The notes under the pieces were generated by a model. The model was not told where the DNA came from and searched no databases. It saw nothing but the letters and a program-made list of their open reading frames with translations. This document shows positions 1-8,364 of a stretch of DNA of 35,131 nt, one piece after another. The position numbers were made by a program, and so were the translations under genes. Within the stretch, counting starts at the first letter, position 1. Each line of letters begins with the position of its first letter. Source of the DNA: Clostridia bacterium (GTDB lineage Bacteria > Bacillota > Clostridia > Christensenellales > UBA3700); assembly GCA_029060065.1 (NCBI GenBank), contig JAIDUT010000066.1:1-35131 (forward strand), in the 5' to 3' direction.

Positions 1-36
1 GCAAATTATTTTTACGTGAAGTATAATGTATTTGAG

Positions 37-56
37 AAAAAACGCCTTTTCAGGCG
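37..56 (-). terminator. Intrinsic terminator, minus strand
   Basis: Read on the minus strand, a 5-bp stem (CGCCT/AGGCG) closed by a GAAA tetraloop is followed directly by six T residues. This is a compact rho-independent terminator. It lies about 75 bases beyond the terminator at 133-157 and probably serves as a second stop for the secA-prfB-tsaD transcript. No gene is visible between the two. The 14-base palindrome at 65-78 between them has no clear role. Confidence 0.65.
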
Positions 57-132
57 ATTACAAGAAAAGTATACTTTTTTTGGAAAAAATAAAAAGATTT
101 TCTAAAATTTAGAACTTATAGTGTTAAAACAT

Positions 133-157
133 AAAACACGCAAAATTTGCGTGTTTT
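133..157 (-). terminator. Terminator downstream of tsaD
   Basis: Two 12-base arms (AAAACACGCAAA and TTTGCGTGTTTT) are perfect inverted repeats around one central base. T-rich sequence follows on the minus strand (TTTTATGTTTT) and a T5 run on the plus strand, so it could act in both directions. It lies about 80 bases past the tsaD stop and is the likely main end of the secA-prfB-tsaD transcript. Confidence 0.7.
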
Positions 158-178
158 TACGTCTTACTTATAATCAGT

Positions 179-218
179 TGAGATTTCTCCATTTCGCACC
201 GCTTCAGTCGAAATGACA
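179..218 (-). repeat. Dispersed repeat, copy 1
   Basis: On the minus strand this 40-base stretch begins TGTCATTTCGA and ends GAGAAATCTCA. A 30-base stretch at 34227-34256 has nearly the same ends in the opposite orientation. Both copies lie between a gene's stop codon and its terminator. The middle of the two copies differs. Small palindrome-like repeats with these ends are, from memory, common in many bacterial genomes; function unknown. Confidence 0.5.
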
Positions 219-239
219 TAGAGCACGTACGACGTTATA

Positions 240-1301
240 TTAATCGGTAACCTTTAGATTTGCGTTGGCGTCTAAATCAATATCGCTAGCTTTGGCTCCC
301 GTCTTAATCATATTATACGCTTGCGACGCTATCATAGCGCCGTTGTCGGTGCAAAGCACCAAAGGCGGATAGAATACTTTGATATTTTTTTCTTTAGCGC
401 GCTGTTGCATCTTGGCTCTTAATACGCTGTTGGCTCCTACACCGCCTGCAATTACGACTGTATCTACTCCCATATCGACAGCGCAACGAAGCGTATTATT
501 CACCATAATGTCAGTAACCTTTTCTTGAAAAGAACACGCAAGGTCTGCTCTGTTGAGCGTTTCGCCCTTTTGCGCGCATTTGTGAGCGTAGTTGATAACT
601 GCCGTCTTTATACCGCTGTAAGAAAAGTCATAGGTATCTTTATCCTTATACGGCGTAGGCAAGTCTATTGTAGGCTTGCCCTCTTTTGCGAGTTTTTCTA
701 TTTGAGGTCCGCCCGGATATGGCAGATTGAGTACTCTTGCTACTTTGTCGAAGGCTTCTCCGCATGCATCGTCGTGAGTAGCGCCTTTGATTTCTATTTC
801 TTCAAGCGATTTTACGTAAGCAATCATAGTATGTCCACCGCTTGCAATCAAGCAAAGATACGGAGGTTCTAAATCGGGTTTGGCAAGGTAGTTGGCGGAT
901 ATATGACCTTTGATATGATTGACTGCTATTAGAGGTTTGTCCGTCGCATATGCTAAAGCCTTGGCGTAAGACACTCCCACTATAAGCGCTCCTAAGAGTC
1001 CCGCGCCGTACGTTACGGCAATACAGTCAATATCGTCCAAAGTCATTTCAGCTTTTGCTAGGGCTTGCTTAACGGTGTTATCTATCGCCAAAGTATGATT
1101 TCTAGACGCTATCTCGGGGACTACTCCGCCGTAGCGCTTGTGAATATCAATCTGCGAAGCAATAATATTCGACAGCAACTGCCGTCCTCTTGTAATTGCA
1201 ACAGCCGTTTCGTCGCAAGAACTCTCTATTGCAAGAATTACAATATCGTCGCGACTGCGCATAGCGTCTAATTTACGGTTTGCGTTTTCCAAATACCCCA
1301 T
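240..1301 (-). CDS. tsaD: TsaD, tRNA threonylcarbamoyladenosine transferase
   Basis: TsaD transfers the threonylcarbamoyl group from TC-AMP to A37 of ANN-reading tRNAs, working with TsaB and TsaE in the cytoplasm. The ASKHA nucleotide-binding start AIESSCDETAVAI lies near residue 24. The metal-binding motif HIKGH gives H129 and H133, and the glycine-rich IASGGHT and VIAGGVGAN segments follow in the expected order. At 353 residues it has about 15 extra N-terminal residues compared with many homologues. The first ATG is kept because AAGG precedes it by 10 bases, whereas the next ATG (residue 14) has no such site. It is the last gene of secA-prfB-tsaD, 40 bases after prfB, and is followed by terminators at 133-157 and 37-56. 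TsaB and TsaE are not in the window. Confidence 0.96.
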   Translation of the reverse strand: MGYLENANRKLDAMRSRDDIVILAIESSCDETAVAITRGRQLLSNIIASQIDIHKRYGGVVPEIASRNHTLAIDNTVKQALAKAEMTLDDIDCIAVTYGAGLLGALIVGVSYAKALAYATDKPLIAVNHIKGHISANYLAKPDLEPPYLCLIASGGHTMIAYVKSLEEIEIKGATHDDACGEAFDKVARVLNLPYPGGPQIEKLAKEGKPTIDLPTPYKDKDTYDFSYSGIKTAVINYAHKCAQKGETLNRADLACSFQEKVTDIMVNNTLRCAVDMGVDTVVIAGGVGANSVLRAKMQQRAKEKNIKVFYPPLVLCTDNGAMIASQAYNMIKTGAKASDIDLDANANLKVTD

Positions 1302-1341
1302 ACAACTTTTACCTTATTATACCTTCCTCGAGGTGACGATA

Positions 1342-2442
1342 CTAATTTGCTTTTTTAAGATAGTCAAAGATAAATTGCTCGATATCGCCGTCCATTACAG
1401 CGGAAATATTGCCCGTTTCGCAACCGGTGCGATGGTCTTTAACCATAGTATACGGACAGAATACATAACTGCGTATTTGACTGCCCCATTCTATTTTCTT
1501 TATCTCGCCCTTGAGTTCAAGCTCTTTTTCTTGCATTTCCCTCTCTTGTCTTTCGATAAGTTTGGAGATGAGCATACCCATTGCCTGCTCTCTATTCTGA
1601 ATTTGGCTTCTTTCGTTTTGGCATTGCACAACGATACCCGTAGGCAAGTGAGTAATACGAATTGCGCTCTCTGTCTTGTTGACGTGCTGACCGCCGGCGC
1701 CACCGCTTCGATAAGTATCAATCTTAAGGTCTTCAGAATTGATTTTTATCTCGTCTTTATTCTCAATCTCGGGCATTACTTCAAGCGATGCAAAGGACGT
1801 ATGACGTCTTGCATTGCTATCGAAAGGCGATATACGCACAAGTCTGTGCACTCCCTTTTCCGACTTAAGATAGCCGTAAGCGTTTTCGCCCACAACTTTG
1901 AAAGTCACGCTCTTTATACCGGCTTCATCGCCTGCGAGTTTGTCCATTTCGATTACCTTATAACCCACTCTTTCGGCGTATCTCGTATACATTCTGTATA
2001 GCATACTTACCCAGTCTTGAGCTTCGGTACCGCCTGCGCCTGCGTGCAAGGTGAGTATTGCATTATAACTATCGTACTTACCTTTAAGCAGTGTTTCCAA
2101 TCTCAAAGCTTCGACGTTTTGCGAGAACTTATTGAGCTCGTCTACGACTTCCTGCATTTCCTCTTCGCTACCTGAGCCCTCGGTAAGTTCGATAAGAACC
2201 GCTAAATCTTCGCCTTGCGCAAAGAGCCTGTCATAATGCTTAATCTTGCCCTCTATCTTGGATAGCTCTTTGTTGACCTTTTGCGCGTTATCCATATCTT
2301 CCCAAAAGCCGTCTTTTGCCTGCTCGGCTTTGAGCTCTTCGGCTTTTGCCAATAAATCGTCATAAGCCATTGCTTCGCGAACTTCCAAGAGCGATTTATT
2401 TATCTTGTCCAAATCCCATTTTGCTTGTTCTATAGTTATCAT
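1342..2442 (-). CDS. prfB: Peptide chain release factor 2
   Basis: RF2 recognises UGA and UAA in the ribosomal A site and triggers peptide release. The UGA/UAA-reading SPF tripeptide is at residues 205-207 and the catalytic GGQ at 250-252 (context SGGAGGQHVNKTES). The 366-residue length is normal. Most prfB genes carry an in-frame UGA near codon 25 that is passed by a +1 frameshift. Here the matching stretch (VREAMAYDDLL, residues 21-31) reads straight through without a stop, so the autoregulatory frameshift is absent. The gene starts 7 bases after the secA stop, with a TAGGAT ribosome binding site overlapping that stop, so the two are translationally coupled. The secA-prfB order is common in Bacillota. 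Confidence 0.97.
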   Translation of the reverse strand: MITIEQAKWDLDKINKSLLEVREAMAYDDLLAKAEELKAEQAKDGFWEDMDNAQKVNKELSKIEGKIKHYDRLFAQGEDLAVLIELTEGSGSEEEMQEVVDELNKFSQNVEALRLETLLKGKYDSYNAILTLHAGAGGTEAQDWVSMLYRMYTRYAERVGYKVIEMDKLAGDEAGIKSVTFKVVGENAYGYLKSEKGVHRLVRISPFDSNARRHTSFASLEVMPEIENKDEIKINSEDLKIDTYRSGGAGGQHVNKTESAIRITHLPTGIVVQCQNERSQIQNREQAMGMLISKLIERQEREMQEKELELKGEIKKIEWGSQIRSYVFCPYTMVKDHRTGCETGNISAVMDGDIEQFIFDYLKKAN

Positions 2443-2449
2443 ATTTATC

Positions 2450-5233
2450 CTACTTACCGCAACACTGCTTATATTTCTTGCCCGAACCGCAAGGACACGG
2501 GTCGTTACGTCCTACCTTTTTACCGCTACGGGTGACCGTCTTGGATTTAGCTTCCTCATTGGTGACCATTTCGACGTCTTGCTCTTTGGTTTGTTGTTGA
2601 GGATTTTTCTCAAACTTGCTCTTAACAAGAGTACGAACGGTATCGTATTGAATACTTTCTACCATTTTTTCGAACATATCCAAGCCTTCGATTCTGTATT
2701 GAGCAACAGGGTCTCTTTGAGCGTAGGCTACAAGTCCGATGCCTTGTTTGAGTTGATCCATTGCGTCAATGTGGTCCATCCACTTCTTATCAACATTGTA
2801 GAGCATAACTTCTCTTTCAAAGAGTCCAAAGCCGTCTTTACTGCCATTCTCTTCAAATAGCGCGTTGACTTCCGCGCTCTTCTTTTCATACTGCTCGCCG
2901 GCAACTTTCATAATGTTGCTCACAAGTCCGTCGAGAGAATTGTCGTCAAGGTCTAAGATATAATCGGGAGTGAGAAGATTTGTTCCGTTTTCCAATACGC
3001 AATCTTCTAGTTCCTTATTGAACCCCTCGTAATTCCATTGACGATGGTCTTCTTTATAATCTACGTACACTTCGCATATAGACTTGACAACCGACTCCAT
3101 CATAGCAAGTATCTGTTGATGTACGTCCATATCGTCAAGGACTATATTACGCTGTTCGTAAATGATAGCTCTTTGGGTATTCATTACGTCATCGTAGCCA
3201 AGTACGTGCTTACGTATGGAGAAATTGCGGTCTTCTACTCTCGCCTGTAATTGCTCGAACTGTCTGGTGATAAACTTGCTGACGATAGGAGTATTTTCGT
3301 CCATATCCAATTTCTCGACTATCCACTTCATTTGGTCACCGCCAAATGCTCTTACCATATCGTCTTCCATTGATAGGTAGAATACCGACGAGCCCGGGTC
3401 GCCTTGACGACCGCTTCGTCCTCTAAGCTGATTATCTATACGGCGAGCTTCGTTGCGCTCCGTGCCTATGATTCGCAAACCGCCCAAGGCTATAACTTCT
3501 TGTTTCTCCGCATTAGTATCCTTTGCAAAAATATCGTAACGCTTCTTGTATTCAGCCCTTGCATTCAAAATTTCTTCGTCATCGGTATTGGCATAAGACG
3601 TAGCTTGCTCAATAAGTTCGTGCGAATAACCGAATTTCTCAAGTTCCAACTTGGCAAGATGCTCGGGATTGCCTCCGAGAAGTATATCCGTACCACGTCC
3701 TGCCATATTGGTAGCAATAGTGACCGCGCCTTTCTTACCCGCTTGCGCTATAATCTCGGCTTCTTTTTCGTGATTTTTTGCGTTGAGTACGTTATGCTTA
3801 ATTCTATTTTTAGTAAGTATCTTGGACAGTTCTTCAGATTTCTCGACGCTTATCGTACCGACTAGTACAGGTTGTTGTTTCTCATAACAATTCTTGATAT
3901 CTTGAACTATTGCATTGTACTTACCCGCTTTGGTCTTAAATAATTGATCCGGCTCGTCTACTCGCAAAATCGGCTTGTTGGTGGGGACTACTACTACGTC
4001 AAGACCGTATATCGAATCAAATTCGTTCTCTTCAGTCTTTGCCGTACCCGTCATACCCGAGAGTCTTTTGTAAAGTCTGAAAAAGTTTTGGAAAGTAATG
4101 GTCGCCATTGTCTTGTCTTCAGACTTGATAGGCACGCCTTCTTTTGCTTCGATTGCTTGGTGAAGTCCATCGCTAAAACGTCTACCAATCATCTGTCTGC
4201 CGGTAAACTCGTCAATAATTATGACTTCTTTGTCTACAACGATGTAATTGACGCCCTCTTGCATAATATAGTTGGCTTTCAACGCATTGTCTATATAGTG
4301 TTTGGTGCGTTGATTTTCATAGTCCGATAAATTCTCAATGCCATAATATTGCTCGGCTTTTTGCGCGCCGAACTCGTTGAGAAATACCGATTTTTCTTTT
4401 TCGCCAATCTCAAAGTCTGCTTGATACGCAGGCTTTTGCTCAAGCTCGTCTTCGCCTTGAGAATCCTCATCCTCTTCTACGTCTTCTTCGTCTTTTGGAG
4501 GCAGGAGCGTCTTGACGAATTTGTCGGCTCTCATATACTCGTCGCTCGGCTTTCCTCCGCGACCGCTAATGATAAGCGGTGTTCTTGCTTCGTCTACCAA
4601 AATGCTATCTACCTCGTCGACGATTGCAAAGTCCAACTCCCTTTGCACCTTTTGGCTCTTATCCTTGACCATATTGTCGCGCAAGTAATCAAAGCCGAGT
4701 TCGTTGTTGGTAGAATACATAATATCGCAGTTGTACGCCGACTTCTTTTCATCGTGTGGCATACGCGGATAGTTTACGCCAACCGTAAGTCCGAGAAATT
4801 TGTATACCTTGCCCATCCATTCCGCGTCACGCTTGGCAAGATACTCATTTACGGTGACTACGTGCACGCCCTTTTTGTCAAGAGCTTTTAGATATGCCGC
4901 CAAAGTTGCGACCAAAGTCTTACCTTCACCTGTACGCATCTCGGCTATTCTGCCCTGATACAACACTATACCGCCGATAAGCTGTACGCGGAAGTGTCGC
5001 ATTCCAAGTACTCTGTCGCTCGCTTCTCGTACTGTAGCAAAAGCCTCGGGCAACAAGCTGTCAAGACTTTCGCCCGAAGCGCGTCTTTCGACGTAACTTT
5101 GCGTACAAGCCTTTAGTTCTTCGTCTGTCATAGCCTTGAACTTGTCCTCCAAGGCTTCTATCTTATCAACAAGTTTATTTATCTTCTTAAGTTCTCTTTC
5201 ATTGTGAGAAAATAATTTGCTTAGTAGTCCCAT
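2450..5233 (-). CDS. secA: Protein translocase ATPase SecA
   Basis: SecA is the cytoplasmic motor that drives preproteins through SecYEG. Counting from the chosen start, Walker A (TGEGKT) is at residues 101-106 and the DEVD Walker B box at 206-209, followed by EARTPLIISG. The helicase-like motif GRGTDILLGG and the C-terminal zinc-binding SEC-C tail CPCGSGKKYKQCC complete the protein. The reading frame is open 27 codons further upstream, but the start at 5233 is preferred. The protein then begins MGLLSKLF as in homologues and has an AAAGGTAGG site 6 bases upstream, while the extension would overlap the promoter. The resulting 927 residues exceed the roughly 840 of Bacillus SecA, partly because of an acidic insert at about 247-266. 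It is the first gene of secA-prfB-tsaD. Confidence 0.97.
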   Translation of the reverse strand: MGLLSKLFSHNERELKKINKLVDKIEALEDKFKAMTDEELKACTQSYVERRASGESLDSLLPEAFATVREASDRVLGMRHFRVQLIGGIVLYQGRIAEMRTGEGKTLVATLAAYLKALDKKGVHVVTVNEYLAKRDAEWMGKVYKFLGLTVGVNYPRMPHDEKKSAYNCDIMYSTNNELGFDYLRDNMVKDKSQKVQRELDFAIVDEVDSILVDEARTPLIISGRGGKPSDEYMRADKFVKTLLPPKDEEDVEEDEDSQGEDELEQKPAYQADFEIGEKEKSVFLNEFGAQKAEQYYGIENLSDYENQRTKHYIDNALKANYIMQEGVNYIVVDKEVIIIDEFTGRQMIGRRFSDGLHQAIEAKEGVPIKSEDKTMATITFQNFFRLYKRLSGMTGTAKTEENEFDSIYGLDVVVVPTNKPILRVDEPDQLFKTKAGKYNAIVQDIKNCYEKQQPVLVGTISVEKSEELSKILTKNRIKHNVLNAKNHEKEAEIIAQAGKKGAVTIATNMAGRGTDILLGGNPEHLAKLELEKFGYSHELIEQATSYANTDDEEILNARAEYKKRYDIFAKDTNAEKQEVIALGGLRIIGTERNEARRIDNQLRGRSGRQGDPGSSVFYLSMEDDMVRAFGGDQMKWIVEKLDMDENTPIVSKFITRQFEQLQARVEDRNFSIRKHVLGYDDVMNTQRAIIYEQRNIVLDDMDVHQQILAMMESVVKSICEVYVDYKEDHRQWNYEGFNKELEDCVLENGTNLLTPDYILDLDDNSLDGLVSNIMKVAGEQYEKKSAEVNALFEENGSKDGFGLFEREVMLYNVDKKWMDHIDAMDQLKQGIGLVAYAQRDPVAQYRIEGLDMFEKMVESIQYDTVRTLVKSKFEKNPQQQTKEQDVEMVTNEEAKSKTVTRSGKKVGRNDPCPCGSGKKYKQCCGK

Positions 5234-5270
5234 TTCACACCTACCTTTGGTAATTTCTGCCAACAATAAT

Positions 5271-5298
5271 ATTATCATATAATTAATGGGCAAGTCAA
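5271..5298 (-). promoter_or_regulatory. Probable secA promoter
   Basis: On the minus strand, TTGACT (5293-5298) and GATAAT (5271-5276) are separated by 16 bases, a good sigma-A-type match about 40 bases before the secA start. It overlaps the inverted repeat at 5285-5315. Confidence 0.5.
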
Positions 5299-5315
5299 CG
5301 TATGAAATGCCCATT
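5285..5315. promoter_or_regulatory. Inverted repeat over the secA -35 region
   Basis: Two perfect 8-base arms (AATGGGCA and TGCCCATT) are separated by 15 bases and enclose the putative -35 box of secA. This could be an operator for secA or a weak transcription-stop hairpin for the broken gene upstream. No T-run follows it directly, so the terminator reading is weak. Confidence 0.35.
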
Positions 5316-5363
5316 GAGAATAACTATGGAAAATTTTGAGTAAAAATTGTCGAAATATCCTTT

Positions 5364-6642
5364 CTAGCTTTGCAAAAACTCCGCAAGTTCGCGCTCTATT
5401 GCATCCAACAATTCTATGATTTTTTCTTCGTCTTTATCACTGCATTTTTGAGCAATGCAAAGCGTTGTTTCGCCTTTGAACGTGGTACTCGTCATGGATA
5501 TAAGGCTTAAATTTCGTTGCGCCCGTCATGAAAGCGTCTACGCATCTCAGCCCCTCAAGCTCCAAATATCCGTCGGGAATTACTCCTATATTTGACATGC
5601 CTATGAGAGGATTCTCATATCCTACCTTGATTGCAAACTCCGCAATAGAATAAGGAAACAGCTTAAACGCTAATGCAAGCAAAGGTATGCCGTAAAGTCC
5701 GCAATACTTGTCTTGCTTTGACGCGTCGTTTTGTTCGGATACTTTATGTAAAGTATCGTAGAAATTTTCTCCCAATTCATGAAGTACGCATGGCATAAAA
5801 CCTGTCAAATTAGTAATACTCTCGGAATTCGTCGAATCTATATGGTCGCGCAAATTCTTCATACTCGTGATAACCAATCTCTTATCGTCGCTTGGAGCCA
5901 AACGAGAAGATATTGCTCTGGCGTACGCCGTCATGAAAACGTCATTAAGCGTAGCTCCGTTCTCCTTGCCTTTTGCTTTCAGAGCTACGACAGTGTCCTT
6001 TGAAAGTTTCTTGAAGTTAAATCGCGTTCTACATTCTTTATCGTCTGTAAAATCAAATTTGTTTTTCACTCCCGTGTGCGACACGTTTTGATAAAGTTTC
6101 TTTGCTTCTTCCGCCTCTTCTTCGCTCATATCCTTGTATATTTGCGAATAACTGCGACTGCCTTGCTTTAGCTCTAAATCGGATATATCTCCTCCGCGAG
6201 CTATCAAATTGTATCCCTCTACTATTTTGCTTATAACGTACTTAAAGTCTGCGCCATCCAAACACATGTGATTTACAAGGACGGTTATGGCGCTTTGTCC
6301 TCTGTTAACATGCGCGGTAATCTCGAATTGCAATTTGTCTTTATAATTTATCTCTTTTGACAAATATGCAAGCGCGCTGGATTTTATATCGTCGCATATA
6401 ACTTTTGTCGCCATTTCTTCAAGCGTATAATCTTCGTTGACTTCCCAATAAGGATTAATTGCGCTACTGTGAAAACTCGAACGTAAAATCGGGAAATGAG
6501 TAACGACTCTGTATACAGACTTACGCAAAACGTCCAAGTCTATTTCTCCGTCATAGAATACGGCAGAATGAATCATTCTGTCATAATAGTTTCTAAAAAT
6601 ATATTGAACTTTGTCCCAAAGTTCTGCTTTCAATTTTTCCAT
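5364..6642 (-). pseudogene. Condensation/acetyltransferase-fold protein, frameshifted near 3' end
   Basis: The intact reading frame runs from 6642 to a stop at 5437 (401 residues) and resembles the condensation-domain/alcohol-acetyltransferase-like superfamily. The catalytic-type HxxxDG motif is present (HMCLDGAD; H125, D129). After GATKFK, at about 5505-5512, the frame runs into about 21 unlikely residues ending CSKMQ. One frame over, the sequence continues in family-like fashion (LSLISMTSTTFKGETTLC) and then as a charged helix ending ERELAEFLQS, with a stop at 5364-5366. One extra base or two missing bases explains this. It could be a real mutation or a sequence error. The lesion affects only the last 50 or so residues, so partial function is possible. 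Start ATG has a GAGGT site 4 bases upstream. Substrate unknown; no NRPS-type adenylation or carrier domains lie nearby. Confidence 0.7.
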
Positions 6643-6659
6643 TTCGACCTCAATTTAAC

Positions 6660-6677
6660 GGTAATTATATTATTACC
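6660..6677. promoter_or_regulatory. Palindromic operator candidate
   Basis: The 18-base stretch GGTAATTATATTATTACC is a near-perfect palindrome (two mismatched pairs, at positions 7 and 12). It lies 17-35 bases before the start of the condensation-fold gene, just downstream of the probable promoter at 6695-6724. Its length and position fit a TetR-type repressor site. No such regulator is encoded in this window. Confidence 0.45.
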
Positions 6678-6694
6678 ATATTCCTTGTAAATAA

Positions 6695-6724
6695 ATTATA
6701 AACAAAACTAGGATATGACTTCAA
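6695..6724 (-). promoter_or_regulatory. Probable promoter of the condensation-fold gene
   Basis: On the minus strand, TTGAAG (6719-6724) and a consensus TATAAT (6695-6700) are separated by 18 bases. The predicted start point lies just before the palindrome at 6660-6677, so a bound repressor would block transcription. Confidence 0.5.
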
Positions 6725-6766
6725 TAATTTTTTCATGTAAATTATACAAGAATTATGTAGATTTTT

Positions 6767-7681
6767 CTAATTTTCACAAAGAGTTTTTGGAATGATAAAT
6801 CTCAAAGCGCCTTTAAGTACGTTAACTTCAAACCTATCTCCCAAGATGACTTCGCCGTCAAGACTTATCATAAAGTTCTTTTGACCTCCGATAATCTCCA
6901 CCTTCTTGCATCTCTTATATTTGAGATATGGCGCTAAAGCGGGCATATCGAGATAATCTCCTGCCTTATAATGATTCATAAGTTTTAAGAACTTGAATAT
7001 TGATACCGGCTTAATGCAACACACTTCCATATATCCGTCGTTGTTTATTGATTTTGGCGCGCATTTATAAGAACCTCCGACATATTTACCGTTAACGCAA
7101 GTACATATAAGTATCTTGTCATCGTTCATTTCTTCGCCGTCGCCGATAACTTTACATTTGGTCTTAAGCGCCGTAAAGATAGCATACAAAACTCCGGTAT
7201 TATATGCGTTCTTACCGCCGATAATCTTTTTGGGTTTGACTTCGCTCATCTTCTTTGCTACTGCGCTATCCAATCCAAAGTGACAAGCGTTGACAGCATA
7301 TCTGTCGCCTACCTGTATCAAATCTATCTTTGTTTCCTTTCCTTCAAGAAGATTGTCTATATTGAGAAATTCTTGCTTGTCGCCGTAATACTTGACGTAA
7401 TCGTTACCGCTACCGCATGGATAAATAGCCAATATCGCGTTGGGATGTCCCACCATACCGCTCGCAACTTCATTTAATGTGCCATCTCCGCCACACGAAT
7501 AAAATACGATATCTTCAGAGCACTCCTGACACTTTTGCGAAACGTAGCTCGTTGCGTCACCATTTGATTTGGTAATGTAAATTTCATAATCAAGCCCTTG
7601 CTTCTCGTTTAGCTTAGCTTGTATTTCTTCTAGCGAGTTTTTTATTCCTGCCGTAGGATTTACTATAAAGATGTTTTTCAT
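6767..7681 (-). CDS. Diacylglycerol/sphingosine kinase-like lipid kinase (YegS/DagK family)
   Basis: This family phosphorylates diacylglycerol or related lipids with ATP at the membrane face. The 304-residue protein has the DAGK catalytic domain from residue 1. NPTAG is at residues 8-12, the nucleotide-binding GGDGTLNEV at 64-72, and PCGSGNDY (in place of the usual GTGNDFAR) at 88-95. The C-terminal beta-sandwich half ends with ISLDGEV. Length is typical. The start ATG has only a weak purine-rich site (AAAAGAG). The gene has its own probable promoter (7724-7753) and is separated from the upstream gene by a hairpin. The lipid substrate cannot be read from the sequence. Confidence 0.88.
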   Translation of the reverse strand: MKNIFIVNPTAGIKNSLEEIQAKLNEKQGLDYEIYITKSNGDATSYVSQKCQECSEDIVFYSCGGDGTLNEVASGMVGHPNAILAIYPCGSGNDYVKYYGDKQEFLNIDNLLEGKETKIDLIQVGDRYAVNACHFGLDSAVAKKMSEVKPKKIIGGKNAYNTGVLYAIFTALKTKCKVIGDGEEMNDDKILICTCVNGKYVGGSYKCAPKSINNDGYMEVCCIKPVSIFKFLKLMNHYKAGDYLDMPALAPYLKYKRCKKVEIIGGQKNFMISLDGEVILGDRFEVNVLKGALRFIIPKTLCEN

Positions 7682-7723
7682 ATTTTTTTCTCTTTTCTGT
7701 ATGTTAAGGCTTACGCCGATATT

Positions 7724-7753
7724 ATTATGACTTAAATTAGATATTTATGTCAA
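7724..7753 (-). promoter_or_regulatory. Probable promoter of the lipid kinase gene
   Basis: On the minus strand, a consensus TTGACA (7748-7753) and CATAAT (7724-7729) are separated by 18 bases, about 43 bases before the gene start. A small hairpin (GGC-GTAA-GCC, 7710-7719) would lie at the 5' end of the transcript. Confidence 0.55.
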
Positions 7754-7817
7754 CAATATACGCTTAAATGAAATAATACAGCCTATAGTTATAACGCGTA
7801 TTCCGGACACATAGAGT

Positions 7818-7840
7818 ACCCGACGGGAACTCCGTCGGGT
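7818..7840. terminator. GC-rich hairpin after the LURP-like gene
   Basis: The 9-bp perfect stem ACCCGACGG/CCGTCGGGT has a 5-base loop and lies 9 bases after the stop at 7849. There is no T-run after it on the minus strand (the T-run precedes it), so it is not a textbook intrinsic terminator. It could still be a transcript-end or RNA-stabilising hairpin, since a separate promoter follows. Confidence 0.45.
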
Positions 7841-7848
7841 ATAAAAAA

Positions 7849-8316
7849 TCAGTGACCTTCTCCCTCTGCGTCTATTGCCAAAACTATCATAAGCACTAAA
7901 AGCGCGTCTTGAGGGTTGACGATATTTAGAACGTATTGATCTGTCATTTTCCACATCTTTTTTTCCAAAGTCGCAACCAAAGAATTATCGGCGTCAACAA
8001 TAGAGTAATTTAAGCCAATTACGTCGCCCTCAACTTTCCAGCCGTTGCAATCGACGTCGAACTTTTGTGAGAAAAACGAAAATTTTCTTTTTACTTTGCC
8101 AACTTCCTGTTCGTTAATGAATAGTCTGAATTGCGGTAAAATGTCAAAATACTTTGACTTAAGATAAGCAATCTTTTCGCCTTGAGCGTTATAGATATCG
8201 TATCTTTTTGGAACGCGGACTCTTCCTTGAATTTTGTAGGCAACTTGTTCTTCTTCGTTGTACACCTCGTACTTGCCTGCAAAAGACATCATTTTTTGTT
8301 TGAATGTAAGTATCAT
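7849..8316 (-). CDS. LURP-one-related (YxjI/Tubby-like C-terminal fold) protein
   Basis: This 155-residue protein has the repeated beta-strand pattern of the LURP-one-related family, which includes plant LOR proteins and bacterial YxjI. Landmarks are MSFAGKYEVYNEEEQVAYKIQG, described here as residues 10-31, then YDIYNAQGEKIAYLKSK and YSIVDADNSLVATLEKK. The fold is a 12-stranded barrel around a central helix related to phospholipid scramblases and Tubby. The hydrophobic C-terminal segment (DALLVLMIVLAIDA) matches the central helix. No enzymatic function is established for bacterial members. The start has a strong AAGGAG site 8 bases upstream. It lies 48 bases after the PHP gene, probably as the last gene of the tilS run. 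Confidence 0.78.
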   Translation of the reverse strand: MILTFKQKMMSFAGKYEVYNEEEQVAYKIQGRVRVPKRYDIYNAQGEKIAYLKSKYFDILPQFRLFINEQEVGKVKRKFSFFSQKFDVDCNGWKVEGDVIGLNYSIVDADNSLVATLEKKMWKMTDQYVLNIVNPQDALLVLMIVLAIDAEGEGH

Positions 8317-8364
8317 AAACTGTTCTCCTTATATGTTTATATTTATTTAATAAAGCGTAACGCC

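Noticed and set aside
65..78. Palindrome AAAAGTATACTTTT between the two terminators
   Set aside because: AT-rich 14-base palindromes arise often by chance in such intergenic DNA, and no promoter or gene depends on it.
1342..2442. Programmed frameshift in prfB
   Set aside because: No in-frame stop is present in the early codons and the frame is continuous over the whole protein.
5234..5314. 27-codon N-terminal extension of SecA
   Set aside because: It would overlap the probable promoter, has no binding site, and the usual SecA N-terminus begins at the downstream ATG.
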